From Phoenix dactylifera (lineage: Eukaryota; Streptophyta; Magnoliopsida; Arecales; Arecaceae), in assembly GCF_009389715.1 (NCBI RefSeq), contig NC_052394.1, forward strand, positions 21,888,899-21,952,898: a stretch of 64,000 bases of DNA, given 5' to 3'. The notes under the pieces are model-generated. The model worked only from the letters and a program-made list of their open reading frames with translations, had not been told where the DNA came from and made no database searches. Below are positions 38,647 through 50,781 of this stretch, in pieces; within the stretch, counting starts at the first letter, position 1; each line of letters opens with the position of its first letter. The position numbers were made by a program, and so were the translations under genes.

Positions 38647-41600
38647 ATGCCTCGCTACGATGATCGCTATGGTGGCACGCGTCTTTATGTTGGTCATCTC
38701 TCATCTCGCACTCGACCACGTGAACTTGAAGACCTTTTCAGCAGATATGGAAGGTAATATAGCCAACTATATTGCAGTACTGCATGCTTTGTTTCGATTG
38801 GTGTGCAAGTGTGATGATGTTGTTAATGTCCATTTTGTATGTTTACATGCCACATCTTGTTCCGAGTAGCTGCCAATTGTCCTAACAACAGTCCACTGAT
38901 TCTTTTCTATATCTAGTGGTTCTACATGTCATTTATCATCTATAATTTGAGTTTTCCTCCATGACTAGTTGAGACACGAGTCCTTGATCCTTGTTTGCTT
39001 GTGGCAGTATTTTTATTGCTTATGGTTTTACTGGAAAAAGTCATTTCTTATTCAGACTCTCGTTTAAAAAATTGGCACATCTTTTGCATGGGTTTTTTTG
39101 ATTCTAACTGTTTGATATATTGTGATGGCAACCTTTCCAGTTGCTGTTTTTGAAATCTGTTTATTCAATTAGTTGTAGTGCGGACCTTGAAGTGACTCCC
39201 TGAGGTGATATCAGACATAGTCCTTTGCCAAGCCAGTGTTTTGTGCTTGGGTATATGTCTCTTTTCTTTTTATTATCTTGTGAGAAGGTTGAGAAAAGGT
39301 GTCTGTGTGTTTTAACTTGAACGATCTTGTTGAAGGTTGTTGGGTTTTTGCCCAACCAGGAGGTCTGTGGTGAGAGGGTGCCCTTGGTGGAATTGGTGGC
39401 TATTCTTGCAAAGTTTATAAGAGACTTTGGCGATTCTTTCTGTAGTGTTATTGCGTGTTTTTATGGAATTGGCTGCAACCACAAAGTGGTGTTTTGTTCT
39501 TCTGAGGGGCGAAGTAACATACCCTCCGCTCCTTAAGTCATGATGGCCTTACTGTTTCTGGCAACCATTTCCGCAGAGTACGAGATGTGGACATGAAGCG
39601 TGACTATGCCTTCATTGTATGTATACCTCTACTCTATGCGTTACTCTTTCTTTAGTTATTATTTGCTTCTTGACATTACATTTGTTAGCAACAGTAATGT
39701 GCTCTTCTTCAAGTATGAGCTTTTCCCCTATTGCTTTTTTGGTGTCTGCCCACCACTTTAATAGGAATTTAGTGATCCACGAGATGCGGACGATGCTAGA
39801 TATAGCTTAGATGGGCGAGAATTTGATGGAAGTCGTATTATAGTTGAATTTGCCAGAGGGGTATGTCACTTAAATGGTGCTTAAACTGAATATTACTATA
39901 ATTGATTCTTTTTTTCTGGCCCTGTTGTATAACTTTTCCCACCATTTATAGGGTCCACGTGGTCCTAGAGGTTCTCGGGAATATCTGGGAAGAGGCCCTC
40001 CTCCTGGATCAGGCCGTTGCTTTAATTGTGGAATTGATGGCCATTGGGCTCGAGACTGCAAAGCTGGAGACTGGAAGAACAAATGTTATCGCTGTGGTGA
40101 AAGAGGTCATATTGAAAGAAACTGCCAAAATAGTCCCAAGAGTCTCAGGTAGGCTATTTTTTACAACTTGCATTGGATTCCTTTTTGATGAATTATTTAC
40201 TGGAAGTGCCAATCTGGATTTGACTAACTGATTGCTTGTTGATGTTGCAGACGTGGACGGAGTTATTCACGATCCCCATCTCCTCGCCGTGGTAGGAGCC
40301 GAAGTCGGAGCTACAGCCGAAGCCGTAGTTACAGGTATGCTAAACATATTGTATGGTTCTAAACTTTTTCCTGAACAGTTAATGGAATTCAGCTGCTTTT
40401 AAACATACTGAAAAAAATAAGTCCTGATAACATCTTGCTGGCTTCAAGTGTTTCAATTAGTTTGGTGGGAACACATTAGAGCTTTTGGACTGCAAACAGA
40501 TTTCGATCATTTGATGTGAATTTGCATTAAGCTGAGAATTATATATCCTTGTGAATGCAGAACGATCAGTGTTTTGGATGAGGGCATGATGCTAGTGTAA
40601 ATTTGAAAAGTTAAAATATGGTAAATTCAATATAGGGCTGTTTGGACTGTTTGCTATGCCTTGTGTGATTTGTGTCATGTAGATTGTACCCCTGATATTG
40701 CCTGTTGATTAACCAATTTCATCATTGTTTGCCTTTTTTTGGCTGTCTTTTTTGCTTGTAAAATATTTTAACCTTTTACTATTTTTATCATAGTACTACA
40801 TTTGTGTGGTGCGCATGGACCAGTTGTTTGAACTTGCTATTTATTTTTGGAGGCCTTAGTTTCAAAATTTTCTGTCAGGTGTCCCCCAAACTCGGTAAAC
40901 ATGGATCATTTGGAAAGGCTAGTTGAGGGGTTTTTCTAGTTAGGTTTCAGCTTTTTATCCTTTTTTTTTGGGTGGGTGGGCCTTCCCCCCATGGTGGTGG
41001 GTGGTTGTTACAAGTTGGAAGGGCAAATGACTTGTCAAATTTGTTTTATTTATTATTTATTTTTAGTTGATGTGCTTTTCACATTTTAGTGAATGGGTGC
41101 ATATCTGCTTGCTTGCTGGTCTTGTTTATTTTTACTTGAGGTCGTCTTTTGTTTCTTTGTTCCAAAGGGGGAAAATAGGCCTAACCAATCTCTTGAGCAA
41201 GGTTCGCCGTCTTAGTATCGGACTCCGTATTGACGCCACACTAGCACAGTATCGGTACAGTATGGTACAGAATTTTTTTTTTTGGGTATACTGAGTGTCG
41301 GTACGCCACTTGTACCGGATACCAATACTGAATTGGTACAGTACGCCCAGTACCGTCCGGTTCGGACCGGTACTGCATACTATGCTCTCTAGAGTCCTTT
41401 TTCCAGATCTACTGTTTTTCTTTTCTTCATTTCTCCTTTCTTTATTTCTTTTCTTTCTTTTATTTGTGGTGATTGGTGGTGGTTTTGGTTTCAGGAGGGG
41501 TTTTGGGGAGAGCTGCAAATGCGACTTATAAGTAGCACGTTTATTTACAATCTGGCTTTTGTTACCTTTCTTCTTTCAATAAATAATATTGTAGGGTTTT

Positions 41601-42405
41601 GTTAAAGAAAAATTTGGGTTGATAGTGAATTCTTCCAGCATACTGTTTTAGTTAACAGAATTGTGTCCCGATTTTCGCAATTCATTCAGGAAAAACTTTT
41701 ACGTTTTGGTTAAAATCAAGTAGCATGTTGTTATGACAGAATATGCACTCCCTAGATCAAGGAGTGCAAACATCAGGATCTACATCCTCAAAAAATCAAC
41801 TCGATGCATCCCTCACTTTAAGTGTGCCTCATTGCTGTATTTGCGTGCGCGGATTCATTTAATAGCAGTTAGTCTTTTGTTTTTTATTTGGGGATATTGT
41901 TTGTCGAATCCCTTGGGGGCCCTTTGGGTGTTGAAGAGCTCTCTCTCTTTTTGAATGCAAATCTCATTACATATTGCTAATGTAGTTCATGAGCATTTTT
42001 AACTTTGTGCTGTCTATGATCAGTCTGTCCAGGTCTCCTGCACCCAGAAGGGATGGGCGCAGTCTCGAACGCGATGACCGGAGATCAAGGAGCCCTAGAT
42101 ACAGCAGGAGCCCGAAGGCAAGGAGCCCATCTCCATCTAAGGGGAGAAAGCACAGCTTGTCACCTGATGATAGCAGGAGCCCTCCACCTAAAGAACGGAG
42201 GCAAGCTGAACGCAATGGGTCAGATTATGGTGAGAGCCCGAGGAGGGAGGACAGCAGGAGCCCTATGAGCCAGGAGCGAGAGAGCCCTCCTATGGGCCTG
42301 AGGCATCGGAGCCCTGAGACCAACGGGAGGAGCCCCAGCCCTAGGGATGACAGGGATGATGGTAACCATGTCTCTCCTAGGGGCAGCGAGTCCCCCCAGG
42401 ACTGA
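38647..42405 (+). CDS. RS2Z33: SR splicing factor, RS2Z33-type (RRM + two zinc knuckles)
   Basis: Six coding exons: 38647-38753, 39577-39616, 39765-39860, 39952-40148, 40251-40334 and 42024-42405, giving 301 residues. The RRM (about residues 11-82) has RNP2 LYVGHL and RNP1 RDYAFIEF. Two CCHC zinc knuckles follow, [14 protein letters not shown] (104-117) and [14 protein letters not shown] (126-139). Then come an Arg/Ser stretch ([14 protein letters not shown]) and a Ser/Pro-rich tail with many RSP, RSRSP and SPSP motifs. This order defines the plant-specific RS2Z subfamily, nuclear regulators of pre-mRNA splicing that are phosphorylated in the RS region. The last acceptor has a second AG nine bases on, giving an in-frame 298-residue form. 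The 0.8-kb intron within the RRM is the position where relatives regulate their own splicing. The 1.7-kb last intron holds a foldback repeat. Confidence 0.95.
41195..41390. repeat. Foldback repeat with GGTACCGG-like words (second copy)
   Basis: CAGTATCGGTACAGTATGG and TTGTACCGGATACC flank a T run at about 41274-41283, and GTCCGGTTCGGACCGGTAC (about 41357) is itself almost palindromic. It resembles the segment at 1880-2090. It lies in the last intron of RS2Z33 and carries no coding frame. Confidence 0.5.
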
Positions 42406-43793
42406 GCGCTGCTGAAGTTTGCTATTAGCTAGTTAAAGAGTTTGTGGACTCTCTTAAAACGAGTGACTGATGAATGTTGCTTGCTTTAAAATTGTCGATG
42501 AAATACTTGATCTCAGTAATTGACTCTTTATTGTTGTTTGTCTTGGATACTGAGGATATGTAATGAATGATGTGGAGCACCTGGACTGATGGCATCTACA
42601 TATGTTATTGGGGCTGATAGCACTTGCATTTGTTATTGGGGATGTTGACAGTCCGGGTTTGATCAAGCCAGTGCTATTTGAGCTAGACCCCATTTAAGTT
42701 CTTCCTAGCAGTTAATGGTGAAACAATATTTTATTTATTAATGATTACTATATTTTTTTTTGTAAATAATTATTATAATATGATGTATATTTCGTTGTTT
42801 ATTTTGATTTGATTTTAATTGAGTTGAACATGAATGGGTTAGGCATTGCTCTAGCTTGACTCAACATGTGAGATCCTGCCAGGCCGAACATGAGTGGGTT
42901 GTGTGACAACTTCTGATCTTCTAGAGGATTTTGCAAGAAAAGTGTAGTTATTTTTAAATTTGCAGTTTCTTTTCTATTTTTATAGAATTGGCAAAATGAT
43001 TTTGAGGCTTAGATAAAAGTGCTCCTAACCCTTTCATGCTAGTTCGCTGGCTCATTATGTTGGTTCAGGTTTTCCGAGTCAGGAATGTAATTTGTACAAA
43101 ATATGGATTGGCTGATTTTTGAATATAATTGTATAACGAGAAAGTTATTTAGATTTCCTTCAAGTTTGTCATCTTCTTACTTTAAGAAATTATAGTATTG
43201 TTTATTCTATTTAATTATTATTAATCAATTTTATAATATGTTTTTGAACTATGTTCTTATGGAAATCTTATTCAAAATTAGTGCAAAAAGATATTAAAAA
43301 CTCTTGCAAGTTTTCTACATGTCAACGTAGTAAAGCTACAAAAAAAAAAAGGTTCCAACTTGAAAAAGCTATGTCGGGGAAGTCTGCTCTTCGCATGTAT
43401 TATGGTTAATGGTTCAACCCTAAATATATTTGAGACTTTTGGGTCATTTTTTCTTGGTTGGTTTCTATTTAGTTTTTGTGCTTATTTAAATGGTTCAATC
43501 TCTGCGCTGTTTAGCTTTAGGGCTTCACCTCCAACTGCCCTGTTTAGCTTTAGGGCTTCACCTCCAACTTTATTCTTTTTTGATATTTATACTTGACTTT
43601 ATGTAAACCATATCTTCTAATTTTTAGTATATTATTGGGACATAGTTAATCGTGAATGGATTGTTTGTAATTTAATTTTTATAATATGTATTAAATATTT
43701 TACTGATAAACTTTTTAAAGTAATGGTTGTTAAGTCTGATTAACTCTTCGGAATATAATATTTGATATTCTAGCTTGACAACGCCTCTTATCG
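42406..43793. other. Intergenic spacer after RS2Z33
   Basis: The first 150 bp should be the 3' UTR. GAACATGAATGGGTTAGGC and GAACATGAGTGGGTTG near 42827-42902 are repeated words in the style of the hAT-like MITE at 6244-6690 and may be a remnant. A 33-bp tandem duplication lies at 43507-43569. No gene is supported. Confidence 0.5.
43507..43569. repeat. Perfect two-copy 33-bp tandem duplication
   Basis: CTGTTTAGCTTTAGGGCTTC starts at 43507 and again at 43540, and both continue ACCTCCAACT. The two 30-bp cores are identical, with a 3-bp spacer. It is non-coding and looks recent. Confidence 0.93.
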
Positions 43794-43803
43794 TTATTTA
43801 GCT

Positions 43804-44041
43804 CTTTTTTCTTTTTTTTGCCGGACGCAGGGGGAGGAAATCTTATCCGCATGCCCTTTCCGACCCGTGGGTTGCCCCACGTGTGAGTATGTCATCCCAG
43901 CGCCATCTGGTTCCTCCCACCGAGCGTGTCCAGGTAGGGGGCATTCGGTCCCCGCATTTTAATCGACGCCTGCGCGTTTCGAACCTACACCACAACGGTA
44001 AAAATAAAGCTCTGTTCCAACTGTGCTACTATCTTGATGAC
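43804..44041 (-). mobile_element. tRNA-derived SINE with target-site duplication
   Basis: On the minus strand the A box TAGCACAGTTGG (44028-44017) and B box GGTTCGAAAC (43985-43976) are near perfect for RNA polymerase III and spaced as in a tRNA. The body runs to an A-rich tail (about 43821-43804). TTATTTAGCT occurs on both sides, at 43794-43803 and 44042-44051, as a perfect 10-bp target duplication. The unit is about 238 bp. The intact duplication and control boxes suggest a fairly young insertion. It lies about 0.3 kb upstream of the glucuronokinase TATA-like box, in the opposite orientation. Confidence 0.85.
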
Positions 44042-44365
44042 TTATTTAGCTTTTAACTAAGAAGTTCTAAATTACGATGTTGGTTTGATCCGAGGATTGG
44101 GGTGTTTTTTTTTTTTTTTTTTCCGTCAACGACATGCAGGCGACGCCGCGATCCGGTGGTCTTGCCTTTCCGGAGTGGTGGATAAAAGAAGGTGTTAGGC
44201 GGCCGACCGGCGGTCCACGTGGAAGAGAAAGTGATGGAGCCGTGCGATACACGTAGTTTGACTTTGATGAGCTGGAGAGCTAAGCCGATAGATTCACTTA
44301 AGGTGGCGGCAGCACCTAACAGATCCGGAGCAGAAAAAAACGTTGGGCCAACTCGGACCGGATCC

Positions 44366-44376
44366 ATATTTATATG
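44366..44376 (+). promoter_or_regulatory. TATA-like box upstream of glucuronokinase
   Basis: ATATTTATATG lies about 300 bp before the chosen start codon. Transcription would begin near 44400. If so, the leader carries an out-of-frame ATG at 44436 and an in-frame ATG at 44576 before the ATG at 44672, which could lower or alter translation. Confidence 0.4.
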
Positions 44377-44671
44377 AAATCCCATGCAATAAATAATCCA
44401 AGAATCTCGGGGCCACGCAAATATAGAATTGCTCAATGATTTCCAGCCTAGCGGATTCGGATCCCTATACCCATTCACACATCCGGATCATTTCGAAAGC
44501 TGGAAACATCTGTACTTCGGTAGCAGCGGGACCCACTACGGGTTTCCGTGTCAACAAAAGCGGCGATCGGCGGCGATGCGGGGATCGGACGACGACAACG
44601 ACGACGACGACAAGGCCGAGTGTTGCCACCGCTTTCGCGGGAAGAAGCGGAGCAAGGCAGCGGCGGCGGAG

Positions 44672-47600
44672 ATGGGGAGCCAGGAGGAGGTTGCGATCGA
44701 GCACCAGGCGTACGCGAGGATAGGGCTCCTCGGGAACCCTAGTGACGTCTACTTCGGCCGCACCATCTCCTTCTCGCTCGGGAATTTCTGGGCCTCCGTC
44801 CGGCTGGAGCCCTCCGACGATCTCATCATCCGCCCCCACCCCACCCACGATCTTATCTCCTTCACCTCCATCCACCATTTGGTCTCCTCTTTTTCCTTCT
44901 CTGTCTGATCTTCCTGATCTTTCCTATTTTCGAATAGATCTTTGTTGGTCTGGTGTATAGATTGGATTCGTTGCTTATGGACGAATCCGGCGACATAAAC
45001 AGCTAAAATATTTGGATTTACATTCGGTAATTAAGGATTTTCTTGGAACTCTAGAACTTGGTTATATGATAGCTTTTATGAACGCGGATATATCTCTTCG
45101 TCTTCTTTCTTTTTTTAAAAAAAATGAAATTTTTGGAATGATCGGAGTATATTGGATGATTTCTTGTTTCCATTTGGTAATTTTCTGCATACGAGATTAG
45201 TACTTACTTGGTTTGTTCGCATAGAAATACTGTCCGTGGGTTTAAATGTTTCGGATGTAGAGTTTGAAAAAAATGACTTCTGCTCTCGATGAGATGCCTA
45301 CTCTGCATGATGTGAATTTAGATCGAAGAGTAATGCAGAAGATGCTGTTCTGTTTTTGAGTTTCAACATCAATTCATTGCTTCTTATATGATAGTCATTG
45401 CAACTAAATGGTTCTTATGTTTGTCTACATGATATAATGAAGAAAACCAGGACAATATGATTTAACTATAGCATGGCAAGATGATCAGATGGATTTGTTT
45501 TTTATTTCTTAAAATTATTTGACAAGGGCATAGAGTAATGAGAATATAACTTTTTCAGTGTTGTTTTTTTGGTTTGAAATATATTTTTGATATCTATATC
45601 TCAGGTCAGTCGTTTGCAAAGTGAAGGATATTATGGAGGCGTTCGTTTGCTTATGGCAATTTGTAAATTATTCTACAAGTACTGCACTGATAATAAGATC
45701 GAGTTAAAAGAAGGAAATTTCACTCTATCTTATGACACCAATATTCCTCACCAGGTGGAGCTTCAAATAAACCCCATTTATGTTTGCAAAATAAATTTTG
45801 GGTACCTTTTGAAATTTGAATCTAATGTGCTTCATTTGCCTATTAATATGTTACTGGTGAAATTTGTCCAATAATATTTGGAGCTTGTATTAATTATGCT
45901 CTGAGCTTACAGTTTCAGTTGCATTGTTCTAATAAAGAATTGCACTATGCATCATGCAATAATTATATATAGGAATTTAAATACATTTTTTAAAAAAGAA
46001 TAGTAACTTAAGTTAGTCTATTTATTTTGCTTTATTAATATGATCATTAACGGTATTTGCAAAATATAGCATAGCATATTGTATTTACTTTATTTGCTCC
46101 CAAGTTTGACAAATTTAAAAGTGTACTAGTCATCATGCAGAATTCTAAACCAAATATTTACGTCAATCTTTTGGTAAATTCAGTGTTGTTCAATTCTTGG
46201 ATAACCGGTCCACATGATAGGAGCATGTTTGTTATGTGTCAACATCTAAGATTAGAGGCCTCTAGATTAAAGTCTTCCTAGCTACCTTCATTTTGAGTTT
46301 GATGATAGTAGAACTTTTCCAAGAGTTGAAACATCACCATGACAGGGTAGACCCAAAAAGAAAAAGGAAAAAAGTAATGGAGTCGCAGGGATGAAACAGG
46401 TGTCCTGTTGAAGCCATTTATGCAATTCTTGTAGATGGTTTCCAGGCTCATTAGGGCCTCTGGCCCTGGTGAATGTTCTTGCCCGTAAATATTTTATGGT
46501 TCTTGGAAGATTATGCCTTGATATTGTTACCAAAGTTAGAGAGGTCTCAAAGATACTCAGAGAATCAAGCAAACCTTCTTACTCTGAGTTGGATGATCCC
46601 TTTATTTTGGGCAAGTAATTTCTGGAGTTTGTTAAGCTAGCAGTTATGGAGTTTTTTGATCTTTTTGTTACCCAACCTAAACCTTCACTCTTCTTTGCTT
46701 ATTGCAAGCCTACATGGCCTGATCCATGACATTTTCGTGATATCTTCTCAGCTACACTTATAATTACATATAAAAGAATAGTTGATATGTCATGAAAAAA
46801 ATTCACTGGCATATGCCTATCCTGCAGCATTGCGCTAGATGAAGAAATACTTGAGTGATTGATGCCTTTTTTGTTATAACAAGAATGTACAGTTATCTTG
46901 TAATTGTTGAAGTTAATGATGTTCTTTCACTAGTTGATTAACAAGCATGTATTGTTTTGACTTTTCCAGACAGGGCTTTCCGGTTCAAGTGCCATTGTTT
47001 GTGCTGCCTTAAACTGCCTCCTTGACTTCTATCGAATTAGACACCTAGTAAAAGTCGAAATCAGACCAGAGATGATTCTTAGTGCAGAAACGGAGCTTGG
47101 AATTGTTGCTGGACTTCAAGATCGAGTTGCACAGGTCTATGGAGGCCTTGTCTACATGGTATGTGATACTATAATTGAAGGAGAAACATATTGAAGCCAA
47201 GTGCCTGAACTCGTGTCACAGAAACCAGACCACATGAGTGTAATTGCATGTGTTTGTTTACGTACAGCTCTTTTTGTGCTCGTTGCCTGCCTTTGTGTCT
47301 CTATTCACAACGATCATTTATTGACTTTGCAGGATTTTAGCAAGGAATATATGGATAAATTGGGTTATGGCATGTATACAATGATGGATATTGGTCTTCT
47401 TCCCCCGCTCTATCTCATATATGCTGAAAATCCAAGTGATTCTGGAAAGGTTGGTCTTGCATAATCTCTTCTCCTTAAACAGTCATATTTTTTTCTTTTT
47501 ATTATTAATAGCAACATTGTTCAATTTGTGAACCATGTTTCTTTAGTAGGCAGACTGGTGAAGACTTTTTATGTTTTAGGTATCAGGTCCAATATTAAGT

Positions 47601-50600
47601 GGATGATAGGGAGCAGGTTTGAGTGAAATGGGGACTTAATTACTTATGCTCTAATACGTGATACATCTGTTAAGAATTATAAAGAAAGAAAAAAGTAAAA
47701 CAGCGTACATATATACCAGTTGGCCATATGCTAAAGCAGTTCATATTCACTTTGAGTGCGTTTAGATATATGGCATCCTGTGATCATTTGTGATGTTTAT
47801 CTGAAATTAAACAGGTCTTGATACTCCAGAATTGAGTGTCCACCTGGGCTGTGAAAATTTATGACATCTGTAGGTCTAAGGAAATGATTGTCTATTTTTT
47901 CGGTACGATTTATCAAGTTTATGATTTTTGCTCCATCTTATAGTACATTCTTAATTTTTCAACTTTCTCCTATTAGTGACATAGCATCATCTAATATTCT
48001 TGATTTTTAAATAAAAAAATTGAATCAAGCAAAAGGATGAAATTGCTATTTTGCCCAAAAAAGAAAAGGAAAACCATATGCATATCTAAATGATAAGAAA
48101 GAGAAAATAGCATGCTGATTTACTTTGCTCAAGTCAAAATGGTCAATAATGTGGCTTAAACAAGTAAATGGTTTGATATGAAATGTCAGAATCTTCTTGT
48201 CTGTAGAGCTTAGAGTTGTACTTAATAGTCAGCACCATTCTGATGAGAAAAAGGCTTGTTTGTTGGGTTCTCAATAATTCTGCCTTTCTTAGCATCATGG
48301 AGGCATCTTTGACAATGTAACCTCTAAATGTTTGGGATTCTTGAAGTTGTAAGTTTTTATAGGAAGACAGTGCTAACTATGATTTGCTTCCTAGCATATA
48401 AACAAGAGTGCGAATTCATCATCTGTTTGGAGTGCCTTGTTAGTTTGCAGACGCCATAAGATTTTCAATCTCCTTTACTGGAAGACTGTTGCCACATCTT
48501 CCTTTTGTTCCAGTAAAACTATGTGACAAGTTCAGGGTGTTATGTAGTCATCAAATAAATCTCATGATCCATTTGTTTGATCTTAGCTGACTTGGACCAG
48601 TGATTAATGAATTCTTTCTGTTGAAACCCACGTGCAATATATTTAAACTTGCCTGATTCAAATGCTTGTCAAGGTGCAGTTTATTTGTTCTACAGTCGTT
48701 GCTCTCTTGTATGCAGGTGCACAGCACTGTTCGGCAAAGGTGGCTAGAGGGTGATGAGTTTATAATATCATCAATGGAAGAAGTTGCAGAGCTAGCCTTA
48801 GAGGGTCGCAAGGCTCTATTGGAAAAGGATTATGCCGAACTTGCAGACCTAATGAACCGAAACTTTGAGCTTCGCAGGTAATTAAAACTAATATATTTGA
48901 TGAAGTGTAAGACCAATATATTCTTACCGGATGGCATGTCTTAGCTGCTTTGTTCCAACATTTTGGATAAATTATCTTTAGAAGCTTCATCACATTTTAT
49001 AATTCATTGCTTTGAACTACTTTGATCTATATGTTTCAATTAATAATATCATCAAATGTTCGCATAGTATAATCTTCTGTGTGATATAACCTATAGGTTT
49101 TCTTCATTGCTTGTAACAGCTCTATCCTTCCGTTTTAACTTGATCTGTTGGTCATGCAGATTGCTATGAGATGTCATCCATGACTATATGACCTTAGGAG
49201 AAGAATCCATATAAATTTATGGAGAGAAATGGGGGAAGGGATCTCAATCCTGGTAAAGGTTCTCTCTGGTTCAGTCTCTAGGATAATTTGCATGGTTGCA
49301 TTAAGAGCCTTAGGAACAAATAATTAAATAAGAGCCCTAGGAACAAATAGTTAAATGCTTCTATTATCCTATTATGAGCCCCAGCAGTATGGATCAGGTG
49401 ATGCAACTGCAGTATTCCATGGCTGAAATCGGCTATGAGGGCCCTTGGGCCCAGTCGACTAGTCCGATGATGTTGGGATGCTTTGCCACTACAACTCGGC
49501 TCGCGTTATGAATGTTATCATGAACCATGCCAGCTTGCGGACTGTGGATTGTCCAGGGAAGGCTTAATTAGGACTACATCTATTAAGTGGAGCTCTTGTT
49601 TTTTACCAGTTTAGTGGAGTTCTTGTTTTCTACCAGTTTTCTGTGAGTTGGCTGCTAGAGATAGGAAGTCATTTTTGTTTTATAGAGGAGTTAGGATGTA
49701 ATTCTGGCCTTAACAAATAAATAAATAAAACGCCAGAATCTTTTTGTGAACAATTTCATATTTGCTCTTTTCTGTTTCTCATCCTGCTTTATCTACTGCT
49801 CTTTTAGTGTTCTGTAGAATATCGACCTAGTTTATTGAGCTAGGTGATTGTGCGACAAAGGCATCTATCCTAGAGGCATAAGCATATTAAACCGGCATCA
49901 GCCATAGAGAAAGGGTGAAGGCTTGATGTTAAGCAGCCAGTAAGTTGTAGTAAAGAGGCCAAAACATGAAATAATAACGACCATAGAGGCACAAACTGTT
50001 GCAATGGCTTGCATGACAATGATGATGGCAGTGACAACATTTTTCAAAAAGACAATGACGATGATGGTGGCAACAATTTGATAGCACTTATTATCTACTC
50101 ACTGGCTTTCTCCATCAAAGCTATGGATATTTGTTTAATATGTGGTCTTTCAACATTTTTGTTTGCGATGGCATCCTTGTGGCTTTCCCATCTTCAGTGG
50201 CAACTTGATCAACCTGTCATATCCATCAATTATGCGAACCTTGCTTGTAGACATGTTTACTTCTTCCAGTTTATCTATCTTAAAATAGTTGATGAACAAC
50301 TGATGTTTGTGTCCTGAATTTCCATATTGGCTGGAAAAATACCTAATGCAGATTCATGCAATGGAATAAACATAAATGGGAGTTTAACTCATTTTATGTA
50401 TTCCATTAGCTTTTGTTGCTGCTGATATGGTTTGATATTGTCTGTCATTATTGGTGCAGTTAATACCAATTTAAGGTGGTTTAATTAATGGTTGTTATAC
50501 TTTCTTATTTTACTTTCTTTGTATTTGTATTACTCAGGAAAATGTTTGGAGATGATGTGCTAGGTTCTCTAAACATCCAGATGGTTGAGGTTGCCAGGAG

Positions 50601-50781
50601 TGTCGGTGCCGCATCTAAGTTTACTGGCAGTGGAGGTGCTGTGGTTGCATTCTGCCCTGATGGACCTGATCAAGCTAAGCTTCTTGAGGAGGCTTGTGAA
50701 AAAGCTGGTTTTATTGTACAACAGGCCATCATTGTTCCTCCTGTTCTTAATGATGAAGAGCTGAAAACTGTGTCTATCTAA
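44672..50781 (+). CDS. GLCAK: Glucuronokinase (GHMP kinase family)
   Basis: Six exons: 44672-44881, 45605-45754, 46970-47158, 47333-47449, 48717-48877 and 50538-50781, giving 356 residues. The enzyme uses ATP to make 1-phospho-D-glucuronate in the cytosol, the salvage route from myo-inositol to UDP-glucuronate for cell walls. The N-terminal part has [19 protein letters not shown]. The GHMP phosphate loop is [13 protein letters not shown] (residues 121-133). Further conserved words are [44 protein letters not shown] and the C-terminal motif [14 protein letters not shown]. The length matches the Arabidopsis enzyme as I recall it (about 362). An in-frame upstream ATG at 44576 would add 32 residues with an acidic run and GKKRSK; I prefer 44672 by family length. 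The first donor (TTG|GTCTCC) is weak. Confidence 0.95.
49319..49352. repeat. Imperfect tandem duplication in GLCAK intron 5
   Basis: GGAACAAATAATTAAAT is followed by GGAACAAATAGTTAAAT about 28 bp later, with AGCC(T)TA before each. It is a short local duplication. The GC-richer stretch right after it (49380-49560) differs from the rest of the intron and may be an inserted element, but I could not classify it. Confidence 0.55.

Noticed and set aside
41132-41531. Opposed ORFs around the foldback repeat in the RS2Z33 intron
   Set aside because: Open frames come from the repeat and a pyrimidine tract, not from a gene.
44465-44878. Minus-strand and other plus-frame ORFs over glucuronokinase exon 1
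   Set aside because: They are shadows of the GC-rich true exon.
46288-46572. Minus-strand frame of 94 codons in glucuronokinase intron 2
   Set aside because: No recognisable domain or splice context; the intron is otherwise AT-rich.
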